In this document: positions 34,445-43,211 of the stretch, one piece after another
Layout: each line of letters begins with the position of its first letter
Position numbering within the stretch: position 1 is the stretch's first letter
NCBI RefSeq assembly: GCF_900176255.2
Contig: NZ_FXEG02000002.1
Span: 1,054,001-1,118,000, forward strand
Reading direction: 5' to 3'
DNA length: 64,000 nucleotides
Source of the DNA: Mycobacterium ahvazicum
GTDB lineage: Bacteria; Actinomycetota; Actinomycetes; Mycobacteriales; Mycobacteriaceae
Notes under the pieces: model-generated
Told to the model about the DNA's origin: nothing
Databases searched by the model: none
The model's input: only the letters and a program-made list of their open reading frames with translations
Translations under genes and position numbers: made by a program

Positions 34445-34705
34445 ATGCTTATTCAGCCCACCCTGCGACGCGCGCAATCGCCGCGCAGCGCTGCGCGTGT
34501 GACCTTCCCAAAGGTCGGTCAGTGCTTCGACATCGAGATCACTCGCGACAGCGACGGATGGATAGTCCGGGTCCCCGAGATCGCCGCCGTCGCGCGCGCT
34601 AGCCGCCGCGCCGCGGTCGACTCGGTGGCGCGCGAATGCATCGCCGCGCGTACCGGCATCCCGGTCGGTTACATCATCGTCTACGTCTCGAAAGAGACCC
34701 GCTAG
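34445..34705 (+). CDS. small HicB-like protein
   Basis: An 86-residue protein. After a basic N-terminus, FDIEITRDSDGWIVRVPEIAAVARASRRAAVDSVARECIA (split by a turn after VPEI) resembles the partial RNase-H fold of HicB antitoxins (strand, Gly-Trp, VPEI, helix). No HicA partner is adjacent, and no DNA-binding tail is present. It may be a free-standing HicB-like regulator. The start ATG 34445 was chosen over the longer frame because that frame's leader is not protein-like. It converges with glgP. Confidence 0.6.
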   Translation: MLIQPTLRRAQSPRSAARVTFPKVGQCFDIEITRDSDGWIVRVPEIAAVARASRRAAVDSVARECIAARTGIPVGYIIVYVSKETR

Positions 34706-34751
34706 CGCCGCAATCTGCGTTGCGACGCCAGCGGTCGATCTCCCTGGCGAC

Positions 34752-37274
34752 TTAGATCTTCACCGTCAGCGGCCAGACCTTCCAGATGTCGTCGCAGTAC
34801 TCGGCGATGGCGCGATCCGACGAGAACTTGCCGCTGCGTGCGGTATTCAGGATCGACATCTTGGTCCACGACTCCCCATCCAGCCACGCGGCACTCACCC
34901 GGCTCTGGCACTCCACATAAGAGGCGTAGTCGGCGCACACCAGGAACGGGTCGTCGTAACGCAGGTTGTCCACCAGCGGCTTGAACACCTCGGTGTCGCC
35001 GTGCGAGAACGTGCCGTCGGCAATCAGATTCAGCACCGCGGCCAGCTCGTCATTGCTGTCGATGTAATCCGACGGGCGGTAACCGCTCGCCTTGAGCGCC
35101 TCGACCTCTTCGACGGTCAGGCCGAACAGGAAGAAGTTCTCCGCTCCGGCCTCTTCACGAATCTCGACGTTGGCTCCGTCGAGCGTGCCGACCGTCAGGG
35201 CCCCGTTGATCATGAACTTCATGTTGCCGGTTCCTGACGCTTCCTTGCCCGCAGTGGAAATCTGCTCGGACACGTTGGCGGCCGGGTAGATCAGGTGCGC
35301 GTTCTGCACGTTGAAGTTCGGGATGAAGGCGACCTTCAGGTACTTGTTGACCACCGGGTCGTTGTTGATCGTCTCCCCGACGGCATTGATCAACTTGATG
35401 ATCCGCTTGGCCAAGAAGTAGCCCGGCGCTGCCTTACCGCCAAAGATGAAGGCGCGCGGCGGAATCGACAGCTCCGGGTTTTGCTTGAGCCGGTAGTACA
35501 GCGCGATGATGTGCAAAACGTTGAGGTGCTGGCGCTTGTACTCGTGAATCCGCTTGACCTGGATGTCGAAGATCCACTGGGGGTTCAGTTCGACACCGGT
35601 CGTGTCGTGGATGAAGTTGGCCAGCCGCGCCTTGTTGCTGCGCTTGATGTCGCGCCACTGCTCGCGGAACGACGAGTCGTCGATGAACGGCTCCAGCCCA
35701 CGCAGCTTGCCCAGGTCCTTCAGCCAGCCGTCCCCGATGGTGCGGTCCAGCAGCTCGCGCAGACCGGGGTTGGACAGCGCGAGGAACCGCCGCGGCGTCA
35801 CGCCATTCGTCTTGTTGCTGAACCGTTCTGGCCACATCTCGTAGAAGTCTTTGAGCACACTCTCTTTCAGCAGCTCCGAGTGCAGCGCGGCGACACCGTT
35901 GATGGCGTGGCTGCCGACGGTGGCCAGGTGTGCCATCCGTACGAACTTGGCGCCGTCCTCGCCGATGAGCGACATCCGGCGCACCCGCTCCGCGTCGCCG
36001 AGGAACCGGGTACGCACCTCGTTGAGGAAGCGTCGGTTGATCTCGTAGATGATCTCCAGATGGCGGGGCAGCGAGCTGCCAAAGAGGTCCAGCGGCCAGG
36101 TCTCGAGTGCCTCCGGCAGCAGCGTGTGGTTGGTGTAGGCGAACGTCGCGACGGTGATGTCCCACGCCTCTTCCCACTCCAGGTGCCGCTCGTCGATCAG
36201 CAGCCGCATCAGCTCGGCGACCCCGATGGACGGGTGAGTGTCGTTGAGCTGCAACGCGAATCGCTGGGGCAGCTCACGCACACCCGCGTCGGCCAGATCG
36301 TCCATGATGTGCAGCACGTGCTGCAGCGAGCAGGACACGAAGAAGTGCTGCTGTAGCAGACGAAGGCGCTTGCCAGCCTCCGGCTCGTCGTTGGGGTAGA
36401 GCACCTTGGTGACGGTCTCCGAGGTCACCTCGTCCTCGACCGCCTTGTAGTAATCGCCGGTGTTGAAGGCGTCCAGGGCGAACGACTTGACCGCCCTCGC
36501 GCTCCACAACGTCAGCACGTTGCAGGTGTTGACGCCGTAGCCCTGGATGGGTGTGTCGAAGGCGGTGCCCTTCAGCAGCAACCCTTGCACCCACCGGGAA
36601 CGCTCGCGCCCGGCGTCGTCCGTGTAGCGCTCGACGTGGCCGCCCCACTTGACGAAGTAGTTGACGTCGGGCTTGGGGATCTCCCACGGGTTGCCGCGGT
36701 CCAGCCAGTTATCGGTCTGCTCGACCTGCCAGCCGTCGTGGATCTCCTGATCGAAAATGCCGAATTCGTAACGGATTCCGTAACCGATCGCCGGACGTTC
36801 GAGGGTGGCCAGCGAGTCCAGGTAGCACGCCGCGAGCCGGCCCAGGCCACCGTTGCCCAACCCCGGTTCTTCCTCGCAGGCCAGCACCTCGTCAAGCCGC
36901 TGTCCCATCGCGGCCAGCGCGGACTTCGCCGCACCCTCCAGGCCCAGGTTCAGCAGGTTGTTGCCCAGCTGCGGGCCCATCAGGAATTCCGCCGACAGGT
37001 AGCAGGTCACCTTGCGTCCGAGGTCGAGCGAGGTCTGCGTCGAGGCGACCCGGCGGTCCTGCATGCGGTCGCGCACGGCCAGCGCCAGCGCCCGGTAGTA
37101 GTGCTCCGGCCGCAGGGCCGCGGCCGGGCGGCCGATCGAGTAGCGCAGGTGATCGGTGATCGCGCGCTGCAGCGCGGGCGCGCCCATCCCAGTGCGAGAG
37201 TGCTCGGCCAGGTCGGCGGGCCGGGAAGGGGCGGCAGACAATCCGTCGGAGGGGGTCTGGTCGAGATCGGTCAT
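34752..37274 (-). CDS. glgP: glycogen/maltodextrin phosphorylase
   Basis: An 840-residue PLP enzyme that releases glucose-1-phosphate from alpha-1,4-glucan. The PLP lysine lies in EASGTGNMKFMINGAL (about residue 680); the phosphate/substrate blocks GLGNGGLGRLAACYLDS, QLNDTHPSIGVAELMRLL and NGVTPRRFL are intact. Length fits the family. The start ATG at 37274 (MTDLDQTPSDG) precedes a 40-residue extension before the conserved core. It is monocistronic. It links to the pgm gene at 11.3 kb, which converts its product. Confidence 0.96.
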   Translation of the reverse strand: MTDLDQTPSDGLSAAPSRPADLAEHSRTGMGAPALQRAITDHLRYSIGRPAAALRPEHYYRALALAVRDRMQDRRVASTQTSLDLGRKVTCYLSAEFLMGPQLGNNLLNLGLEGAAKSALAAMGQRLDEVLACEEEPGLGNGGLGRLAACYLDSLATLERPAIGYGIRYEFGIFDQEIHDGWQVEQTDNWLDRGNPWEIPKPDVNYFVKWGGHVERYTDDAGRERSRWVQGLLLKGTAFDTPIQGYGVNTCNVLTLWSARAVKSFALDAFNTGDYYKAVEDEVTSETVTKVLYPNDEPEAGKRLRLLQQHFFVSCSLQHVLHIMDDLADAGVRELPQRFALQLNDTHPSIGVAELMRLLIDERHLEWEEAWDITVATFAYTNHTLLPEALETWPLDLFGSSLPRHLEIIYEINRRFLNEVRTRFLGDAERVRRMSLIGEDGAKFVRMAHLATVGSHAINGVAALHSELLKESVLKDFYEMWPERFSNKTNGVTPRRFLALSNPGLRELLDRTIGDGWLKDLGKLRGLEPFIDDSSFREQWRDIKRSNKARLANFIHDTTGVELNPQWIFDIQVKRIHEYKRQHLNVLHIIALYYRLKQNPELSIPPRAFIFGGKAAPGYFLAKRIIKLINAVGETINNDPVVNKYLKVAFIPNFNVQNAHLIYPAANVSEQISTAGKEASGTGNMKFMINGALTVGTLDGANVEIREEAGAENFFLFGLTVEEVEALKASGYRPSDYIDSNDELAAVLNLIADGTFSHGDTEVFKPLVDNLRYDDPFLVCADYASYVECQSRVSAAWLDGESWTKMSILNTARSGKFSSDRAIAEYCDDIWKVWPLTVKI

Positions 37275-37610
37275 AGTGATTCCTACTCCCTAGAGGTGGT
37301 GGCAGTATCGCACCGATCTGCCCAGCTTCGCGCAGTTCGTCAGTCTGGCAGCGGTGTTTGCACACCAGGCGCGAAATTGACGACCGTCACGTGAACGCAA
37401 CCTCACGCACTGGCGACGAAACGGCGTTGACGGGGCAGCCGCCCGGACGCTGCCTGAGTCGGCGAGGATGACGACCGCGCGTCCAGCTCCAAAGACTCTT
37501 TGGCGCCGGTGAGGTCCTCCAGGTTTTCTGCACTTGCGCCGTCCGTAACGGAGCGCCGTCCGTCTCGATGTGCGGGGTCGGGTAGCGCCGGATTCGAATA
37601 CGTTGTGGCC

Positions 37611-38444
37611 ATGTGGAATGTCGACGGGCGCAAGGTGTTCGGAGTGGCCGCTGGCAGCGGAGAGCCGGTGCTGCTGCTGCACGGCTACCCGCAGAGCTCG
37701 TCCTGCTGGCGCCACCAGATCGCGGCGCTATCCAGCAGCCATCACGTTGTGGCGCCGGACTGGCCGGGCTTCGGCTGGTCCGATCCGCCGGCGACCGCAC
37801 CCACCTATGACAACGAAGTGGAGCGGATCGAGCGTTTCGTGCAGCAGTTGGGGTGGCAGCGATTCAACCTGTGCGCCCATGACTACGGCGGCTTCATCGG
37901 ACTCGGCTACGCCATTCGCCACCCCGAACGGGTGCTGCGACTGGGTCTGTTGAACACCCGCGCGCATCGCGTCTTCCGTCCGTGGTTCTACCGCTTCTCG
38001 CAGAGTCAACACTGGATCGCCGTCCACCCCTTGCTATCCGCGGGCGCGCGACATCTGCCGCTGGCCGCGATCCACCATCGGGCGCTGGCCCGCTATCGCG
38101 AAATCGGCTGCTTCGACACCGCGCTGGAAGCCGAGTACCTGGGCTGGATGAACAGTGCGCAAGGCAGGCGCACGTTTTGGGAATTCTTCGCGCACTATCG
38201 GGTGCCCGCGGTCCCATGGCTCGCCGACGGCCTCGGAACCATTGACTGCCCCGTCTTCGTCGTCTGGGGCGACCGCGATCCGTATGTCCCGTTGCGCACC
38301 GCACGCGAGCTGGCCGAGCAGATCCCGAACGCCGAATTGATCCGCCTGCGGGGTGCCGACCATTACGTCATGGAGGAGCGCCCCGTCGAGGTGACCGATG
38401 CCCTGACTCGGCTGCTGAGCACGCCGGTATCCAGTCGCACCTAG
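37611..38444 (+). CDS. alpha/beta hydrolase with Asp nucleophile (epoxide hydrolase or haloalkane dehalogenase type)
   Basis: A 277-residue alpha/beta-hydrolase. HGYPQSSSCW forms the oxyanion loop; the nucleophile elbow AHDYGG gives Asp91 rather than Ser, the hallmark of epoxide hydrolases and dehalogenases; the acid is in VVWGDRDPYVP, and the His in GADHYVMEE. ATG 37611 starts the core directly (MWNVDGRKVFG); the frame from 37500 would add 37 unlike residues. The last four bases overlap the convergent C39-like peptidase gene. Confidence 0.88.
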   Translation: MWNVDGRKVFGVAAGSGEPVLLLHGYPQSSSCWRHQIAALSSSHHVVAPDWPGFGWSDPPATAPTYDNEVERIERFVQQLGWQRFNLCAHDYGGFIGLGYAIRHPERVLRLGLLNTRAHRVFRPWFYRFSQSQHWIAVHPLLSAGARHLPLAAIHHRALARYREIGCFDTALEAEYLGWMNSAQGRRTFWEFFAHYRVPAVPWLADGLGTIDCPVFVVWGDRDPYVPLRTARELAEQIPNAELIRLRGADHYVMEERPVEVTDALTRLLSTPVSSRT

Positions 38445-39151
38445 CCGGTGACCGTCATCTGTTCGTCGCTGCCATCCCAGGAGCGGATGAAGACGTCGAT
38501 CGGCACCTGCTCGTCGGCGCCCTGCTCGCTGCCGCTGTCGTTGAGGTGCACGATGCCTGCCGCGGTGTCGACACCGGTGACGACCACGGCGTGGTTGGCC
38601 AGCGGTTGCCCGTGCGAGTCTTTGTCCTCGACGGGGTCGCCCCAGATGACTTCGGCGTTGACCCCGGCAATAACCTTGCGGCCCTTGACCAGATCCTGCT
38701 CGAGGGCCACCATGCCCGTCGGAACGTGGGTCGATGCGGCGCTTGACTTGTCGGTGCTCACGGCGCGGATTCCGTAGTGGGCTAGCAACGCCGGCTCATC
38801 GTCGAACGAGGTGCCCTCGCCGCTCTTGCGTCTCTTCGGCTTGTTGTAGATCGGCCCGGGGTGCACGCTGCTGGGCGTTGTTTGAGCCAGCGTGACGATC
38901 TCGTGCTCGGACGGCTGGGTGCCGGTCTGTTCCCCGACCACGTCGGCGACCGCCATCTCGACGCAGTCGTCGTCGTATTGCTGATAACGCCAGAATGGGG
39001 CGGCCGCGACGGGGTCGCCGTAAAGCGCGCCGGCACCACTGGGTGGATTGCCGGGGGCGGCCTGGGCTGTGCCCACCGTCGACCCGAGTGCGATCGCGCC
39101 GGTCAGCACCGCAATGGCAACGGCGCGGGCCACGGTCGCGATCCTGATCAT
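38441..39151 (-). CDS. secreted C39-like cysteine-peptidase-fold protein
   Basis: A 236-residue exported protein. The signal peptide (RIATVARAVAIAVLTGAIAL, cleavage after AQA near residue 32) is followed by the papain/C39-like motif YDDDCVEMAVADVVG with the Cys, then NHAVVVTGVDTA with the His and VHLNDSGSEQG with the Asp/Asn. It may cleave or remodel an envelope peptide, or be inactive. A perfect palindrome GAGAACAGGTTCTC lies directly before the ATG (39152-39165). The 195 bp upstream contain no supported gene. Confidence 0.82.
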   Translation of the reverse strand: MIRIATVARAVAIAVLTGAIALGSTVGTAQAAPGNPPSGAGALYGDPVAAAPFWRYQQYDDDCVEMAVADVVGEQTGTQPSEHEIVTLAQTTPSSVHPGPIYNKPKRRKSGEGTSFDDEPALLAHYGIRAVSTDKSSAASTHVPTGMVALEQDLVKGRKVIAGVNAEVIWGDPVEDKDSHGQPLANHAVVVTGVDTAAGIVHLNDSGSEQGADEQVPIDVFIRSWDGSDEQMTVTG

Positions 39152-39165
39152 GAGAACAGGTTCTC
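39152..39165. promoter_or_regulatory. 14-bp perfect palindrome abutting the start of the C39-like gene
   Basis: GAGAAC-AG-GTTCTC ends at the base before the ATG (minus strand). It covers the ribosome-binding position, so it could be an operator or an RNA hairpin that hides the start. It is unusual to see a perfect dyad there by chance. Confidence 0.4.
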
Positions 39166-39346
39166 TTCGGAGCCTCTACGAATTCTTGGAGTCGTGATCG
39201 GGATGCCGGGTGCGCCGGATTCGCCACCGAGGACGGTTACCCAGTCCTCGCGATCGACCCGCCAGGCACCGGTGAAAGCGCAAAAGCGGCAATTGATTTC
39301 GGTTTCACCGATATCAGGCGCTTGCCCGCCCGGGTGGAAGTGGCCG

Positions 39347-39685
39347 TCAGTGGGCCCCGGACAGGTTCAACGTGACCACTCCGACGATGATCAGCCCGAC
39401 GCCGACGACCTTCGTCACCGAAATCGGGGAGCCCAAGAACAGCACCGCGATCAGCACGATGGCCGCGGTGCCGATCGCCGACCACAACGCGTAGGCGACG
39501 TCTGTCTGCATGCCCCGCTGGATCGACCACGCCAGCAGTGCGAAAGAGGCGCCGTAGCCGACCAGGCACACCACGGTAGGCCAGAGCCGGGTGAAACCTT
39601 CGGTGCTCTTGAGCAGGCTGGTCGACACCACTTCCGCGATGATCGCGCCGAACAGGAGCAGGTATGTGAAAGCGCCTCCTTGCAT
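39347..39685 (-). CDS. mmr: small multidrug resistance (SMR/EmrE-like) efflux protein
   Basis: A 112-residue four-helix protein. The essential membrane glutamate is E18 in LFGAIIAEVVSTSLLK; helix 3 reads AYALWSAIGTAAIVLI, with the family's W-x-G-like turn; helix 4 ends LNLSG. SMR proteins exchange protons for cationic drugs as antiparallel dimers. The start ATG 39685 fits the family; the longer frame is not homologous. In M. tuberculosis mmr (Rv3065) lies in this same neighbourhood. Divergent from the DoxX gene, 50 bp away. Confidence 0.92.
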   Translation of the reverse strand: MQGGAFTYLLLFGAIIAEVVSTSLLKSTEGFTRLWPTVVCLVGYGASFALLAWSIQRGMQTDVAYALWSAIGTAAIVLIAVLFLGSPISVTKVVGVGLIIVGVVTLNLSGAH

Positions 39686-39738
39686 ACGGATGTGTCTACA
39701 CCACGCTTCGCGACGACGGCCGTAACGTTGGCTGGGTG

Positions 39739-40158
39739 ATGACGACGAATCTCGATCACCGCCTCGACGGCTACGCACCGGTGGGGGTGAGTCTGTTCCG
39801 GTTGGTCTATGGCTTGTTGTTCGCCGGGTACGGCTCGATGATCCTGTTCGGCTGGCCCGTCGCCACGCCGGGACCCGTTGAATTCGGGTCGTGGCCCGGC
39901 TGGTACGCCGGGCTCATCGAATTCGTTACGGGACTACTAATAGGTGCCGGATTGTTCACTCGCGCTGCGGCATTCGTCGCCTCGGGCACCATGGCGGTCG
40001 CCTACTTCTGGATGCATCAGCCGCATGCGCTGTGGCCGATCGGTGATCCACCGGGCGGCAACGCCGGAACACCGGCGATTCTGTTCTGCTTCGGCTTTTT
40101 GCTGCTGGTCTTCGTCGGCGGCGGCCGCTATTCGATCGACGCCCGGCGCCGACACTAG
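39739..40158 (+). CDS. DoxX-family membrane protein
   Basis: A 139-residue, four-helix membrane protein with VSLFRLVYGLLFAGYGSMILFG, GLIEFVTGLLIGAGLFTRAAAF and a third and fourth helix up to LLVFVGGGRYS, the typical DoxX/SURF4-like layout. Family members are linked to membrane redox and thiol control. The start could be GTG 39736 or ATG 39739. It converges with the HD-domain gene 3 bp away and is divergent from the SMR pump. Confidence 0.82.
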   Translation: MTTNLDHRLDGYAPVGVSLFRLVYGLLFAGYGSMILFGWPVATPGPVEFGSWPGWYAGLIEFVTGLLIGAGLFTRAAAFVASGTMAVAYFWMHQPHALWPIGDPPGGNAGTPAILFCFGFLLLVFVGGGRYSIDARRRH

Positions 40159-40161
40159 GGA

Positions 40162-40806
40162 TCAGTCGCCCCAGCGACCATGCGTGGCCGCAAGTTCCAG
40201 CAAGGTGATGCCGTCGGTCTGGCGTTCGCGCAGCACCTGGTTGGGAAATGTGTAGGGCGGCGCCGCCTCGGGGCTGCGTTGTGCCTGCGCGACGATTGCA
40301 TCCATCAACGTGCGCGCCATGGACAATCGCGGGTAGCGGGCGTGGATCCCGGCCGCGATGTCCTCGTCGATGAATTCGGCGTCGCGGCCGAAATCCACAC
40401 CCACACCGCTGCGCACCAGATGACAGAGCGCTCCGCGCCGATCCGCGATGCCCATCGACGTGTGCAAGGCAATCGCCTCCCACACGCCGTCCACGAGTGG
40501 GCGCTTGCAGCCGTGTTCGGTCAGCAGCGCCGCCGCGAGGTCGGCGCCTTCGACCTCGAACCTCGCCTTACCGGGCGCCGCGGCCCCGGCTCCGAGATCG
40601 TGCATGACGCATCCGAGAAACAGGGCGTCCGCGTCGTAGTCGGCGCCCGGACGCATGCCCTCGTGCGCGGCGACCAGCTCACCGAACAGGTAACTGCGGA
40701 CGCTGTGGTTGAACACTGACGGTGACTCGGTCGACTGTGCCAACCGAATGGCGGCTTGCGCGACGGAGGTGTCGGGGAGAGTGGAGATCACCTGCATGAA
40801 AGCCAC
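40162..40806 (-). CDS. HD-domain hydrolase (cyanamide-hydratase-like)
   Basis: A 214-residue HD-superfamily protein. The metal ligands are H in FNHSVRSYLFG, H-D in GCVMHDLG, and H in AIALHTSMGI, spaced as in small HD hydrolases; the order resembles the cyanamide-hydratase/HD subgroup of fungi and bacteria. Substrate could be a nitrile-like compound or a nucleotide; unresolved. The gene is monocistronic with a 106-bp gap to the next promoter region. Confidence 0.82.
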   Translation of the reverse strand: MAFMQVISTLPDTSVAQAAIRLAQSTESPSVFNHSVRSYLFGELVAAHEGMRPGADYDADALFLGCVMHDLGAGAAAPGKARFEVEGADLAAALLTEHGCKRPLVDGVWEAIALHTSMGIADRRGALCHLVRSGVGVDFGRDAEFIDEDIAAGIHARYPRLSMARTLMDAIVAQAQRSPEAAPPYTFPNQVLRERQTDGITLLELAATHGRWGD

Positions 40807-40889
40807 GGTAGGCCCGCGGCTGCCATGTCGTGAGCGGCTAAAAAGACGCGAGTCCCACGATTTAGGCCACGGTGCTCCAGGCGGCGTGC

Positions 40890-40937
40890 TTGTCCTTAGG
40901 ACGGATCGGTGATAATGACATTCTCTAGTTTGGAGAA
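40890..40937 (+). promoter_or_regulatory. putative promoter with TTTGGAGA operator before the SDR gene
   Basis: TTGTCC (40890-40895) and GATAAT (40911-40916) form a weak promoter with a 15-bp spacer. Directly after it comes TTCTC-TAGTTTG-GAGAA (40921-40937), a 5-bp dyad that includes TTTGGAGA, also seen at the thiolase gene. Confidence 0.4.
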
Positions 40938-40976
40938 GCCATTTCCGTTACCGGATCCCGCCAAGGAGCGCCGACG

Positions 40977-41777
40977 ATGACCGCGAACCAACGATGCGAC
41001 GGATTGGTGGCCCTGGTTACCGGGAGCAGCCGAGGTTTGGGCAAGGCGATCGCCACGCGGTTCGCGGCCCACGGTGCCACGGTCGCGCTGACCGCGCGGA
41101 CGATGGACCCCGACCCCAAATTCCACGGGTCGCTGCGCGAAACCGCCGACGAGATCGTCGCCGCGGGGGGCCGGGCCATCGCCGTGCAGGCAGATCTGTC
41201 CCAGGCCGAGGAACGCGAGCGGCTGTTCGGTGAAGTCGTGGACACCGTCGGCGCTCCGGACATCCTGGTGAACAATGCCGCGGTCACCTTTCTGCGACCC
41301 CTCGACGGGTTCCCCGAGCGCCGCGCCCGTCTGATGATGGAAATGCATGTGCTCGGGCCATTGCACTTGAGCCAGTTGGCAATTCCCGCGATGCGCGAAC
41401 GCGGGCGGGGCTGGATTCTGAACCTGACCTCAGTGGGCGGCGACCTACCGCCCGGCCCGCCCTTCTCCGAATTCGACCGGACCGCGGGCTTCGGCATTTA
41501 CGGGACGGCCAAGGCCGCACTCAACCGGCTCACCAAAAGCCTTGCGGCAGAACTGTATGACGACGGAATCGCGGTCAACGCCGCCGCTCCGTCCAATCCC
41601 GTGGCCACCCCGGGTGCGGGCACCCTCGACCTTGCCAAGACGGACACCGAGGACATCGAACTGATCACCGAGACGGCGTTCCGGTTGTGCACCGGAGATC
41701 CGAAGACCCTGACCGGCCGGATTGCGCATACCCAGCCCTTCCTCGCGGAGGTCGGCTGGTTTCAGCCCGCCGGCTGA
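40977..41777 (+). CDS. SDR oxidoreductase
   Basis: A 266-residue classical SDR. TGSSRGLG is at 16-23, VNNAA follows, and the catalytic set is NLTSVGG plus YGTAKAA. The start ATG 40977 has AAGGAG about 10 bases upstream. The C-terminal part is extended (DLAKTDTEDIELITETAFRL), as in mycobacterial acyl-CoA/steroid SDRs. The stop shares one base with the start of the downstream kinase-like gene (TGATG), so the pair is coupled. Substrate unknown. Confidence 0.87.
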   Translation: MTANQRCDGLVALVTGSSRGLGKAIATRFAAHGATVALTARTMDPDPKFHGSLRETADEIVAAGGRAIAVQADLSQAEERERLFGEVVDTVGAPDILVNNAAVTFLRPLDGFPERRARLMMEMHVLGPLHLSQLAIPAMRERGRGWILNLTSVGGDLPPGPPFSEFDRTAGFGIYGTAKAALNRLTKSLAAELYDDGIAVNAAAPSNPVATPGAGTLDLAKTDTEDIELITETAFRLCTGDPKTLTGRIAHTQPFLAEVGWFQPAG

Positions 41778-42736
41778 TGGTGGAGGTCGATCTCGACGAG
41801 CTGCGCCGCCGACTCGCGGCCGCCGACGTCGCCGACGTCACCGCGCTGGCAGGAGGCGCCTCCAGCTTCACCTTTCGAGGAACGCGATCCGGTGAGCCCG
41901 TGGTGGTCAAGCTCGCACCGCCAGGGGTTGAGCCGATCGCGCACCGTGATGTGCTGCGGCAGGCTCGCATTCTCAAAGCGCTTGCCGCGACGCGGGTTCC
42001 GGTGCCCGAGGTGCTGTGGGAGGATTCGGGAGATCCGCCCATGGTCGCGCCGCTGTTCGTGATGTCGCACGTTGACGGTGACTGCGTCGAGCCGCTGTTC
42101 GACGGTTGCCCGCCCGCGCCGGAGCTGGCCGAGCGCTACCGCAACGCGTGCCGGGTCATGGCCGCACTGCACAGCCTGTCGCCGGGTGACCTCGGACTGG
42201 GTTTTGAACCGGTCATCGATGCGGTCTCGGAAGTCGAGCGCTGGTGTCAGACGTTGCAGACCGTCGATGCAGCACTGGTACCCGGCTGGCAGGGGGTACG
42301 CGACGCGTTAGTGCGTTGCGCCCCAAAGGCTATCGCGCCTAGCGTGGTACACGGTGACTTTCGGTTGGGCAACCTGATGGCGGCCGGGGCGAGTGTCAAC
42401 GCGGTGATCGACTGGGAGATCTGGTCGGTAGGAGATCCGCGGATCGATGCGGGCTGGTTTCTGATCAACTGCGATCCCGAAACTTACCAACGTGTTTCGG
42501 ACGCCGTCGGCGTGGCGCCGCCGATCGACGAACTCGCCGAGATCTATCAGCAGGAGCTGGGGCATCAAGTCGCCGATCTGGCCTGGTTTCGTGCACTGGC
42601 CTGTTTCAAGTCGGCGGCGACCTGGTCGCTGATCGTCAAACACAACCGCCGACGGAGGACACCGCGCGACGAATGGGAAGCCATGGCGCCGACGTTGCCG
42701 CGAATGCTGCAGCGGGCGCGGTCGATGGTGGACTGA
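41777..42736 (+). CDS. aminoglycoside-phosphotransferase-family kinase (APH-like)
   Basis: A 319-residue protein with the APH kinase fold. GGASSFTFRG marks the nucleotide loop, VVVKLAPPG holds the ATP-binding Lys, VVHGDFRLGNLM is the Brenner catalytic motif with the Asp/Asn, and VIDWEIWSVGDPRID holds the metal Asp. Mycobacterial members next to SDR or acyl-CoA genes are usually fatty-acid related rather than drug-resistance genes. It overlaps the SDR stop by one base and is co-translated with it. Confidence 0.87.
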   Translation: MVEVDLDELRRRLAAADVADVTALAGGASSFTFRGTRSGEPVVVKLAPPGVEPIAHRDVLRQARILKALAATRVPVPEVLWEDSGDPPMVAPLFVMSHVDGDCVEPLFDGCPPAPELAERYRNACRVMAALHSLSPGDLGLGFEPVIDAVSEVERWCQTLQTVDAALVPGWQGVRDALVRCAPKAIAPSVVHGDFRLGNLMAAGASVNAVIDWEIWSVGDPRIDAGWFLINCDPETYQRVSDAVGVAPPIDELAEIYQQELGHQVADLAWFRALACFKSAATWSLIVKHNRRRRTPRDEWEAMAPTLPRMLQRARSMVD

Positions 42737-42757
42737 GCCGCCCTGGACGTGGGCCGG

Positions 42758-43009
42758 TTAACCGCACCGGACGAAAAGATTCTGGCAATACATTCCGAAA
42801 CCGTCCCAGTTTTTTTGGATGGGACGGCCGCGATCGGCCGGATTCGTGAAGATCGATGGCGCGTCGACCGTCTCCAACTGGTTTAGGGTGGGCGGCATCG
42901 GCGGCGGAGTGGGCTCTGGCGCCGCCTGAGCCGTGCCGGTCCCGCATCCCAGCGCCACGAGGCTGAACACACCGGCAAGCAGTCCACGAGCGTACGAACG
43001 AGGTTTCAT
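42758..43009 (-). CDS. small secreted hypothetical protein
   Basis: An 83-residue protein. A signal peptide (RSYARGLLAGVFSLVALGCG, cleavage after AQA near residue 29) precedes a proline-rich linker and a short C-terminal part with two cysteines (MYCQNLFVRCG) suited to a disulfide loop. The Cys in the signal region is not in a good lipobox. It lies between the kinase and the porin with its promoter in the 200-bp divergent region. Unrecognised function. Confidence 0.7.
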   Translation of the reverse strand: MKPRSYARGLLAGVFSLVALGCGTGTAQAAPEPTPPPMPPTLNQLETVDAPSIFTNPADRGRPIQKNWDGFGMYCQNLFVRCG

Positions 43010-43211
43010 CGCCGCCCTCTCTGCCCAGTCGGGTGCATCGTTGTTGCAATTCTAGCGGCGGGCCAATCCGCACAACGCAAAAATTGCCGACCATGCGGCA
43101 CTGCCAGCGTGCCGGGCCTACATCGCGTATCCGTTACGAACGCAACACAACTTTGCCGGACCGGCCGGCAAATTCTGCCGATCGAATATCGCGACGCATA
43201 CCTTGTTGCTC

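Noticed and set aside
39152..39346. Small gene between the C39-like gene and the SMR pump
   Set aside because: Open frames there are short, without ribosome sites or motifs, and run into flanking genes.
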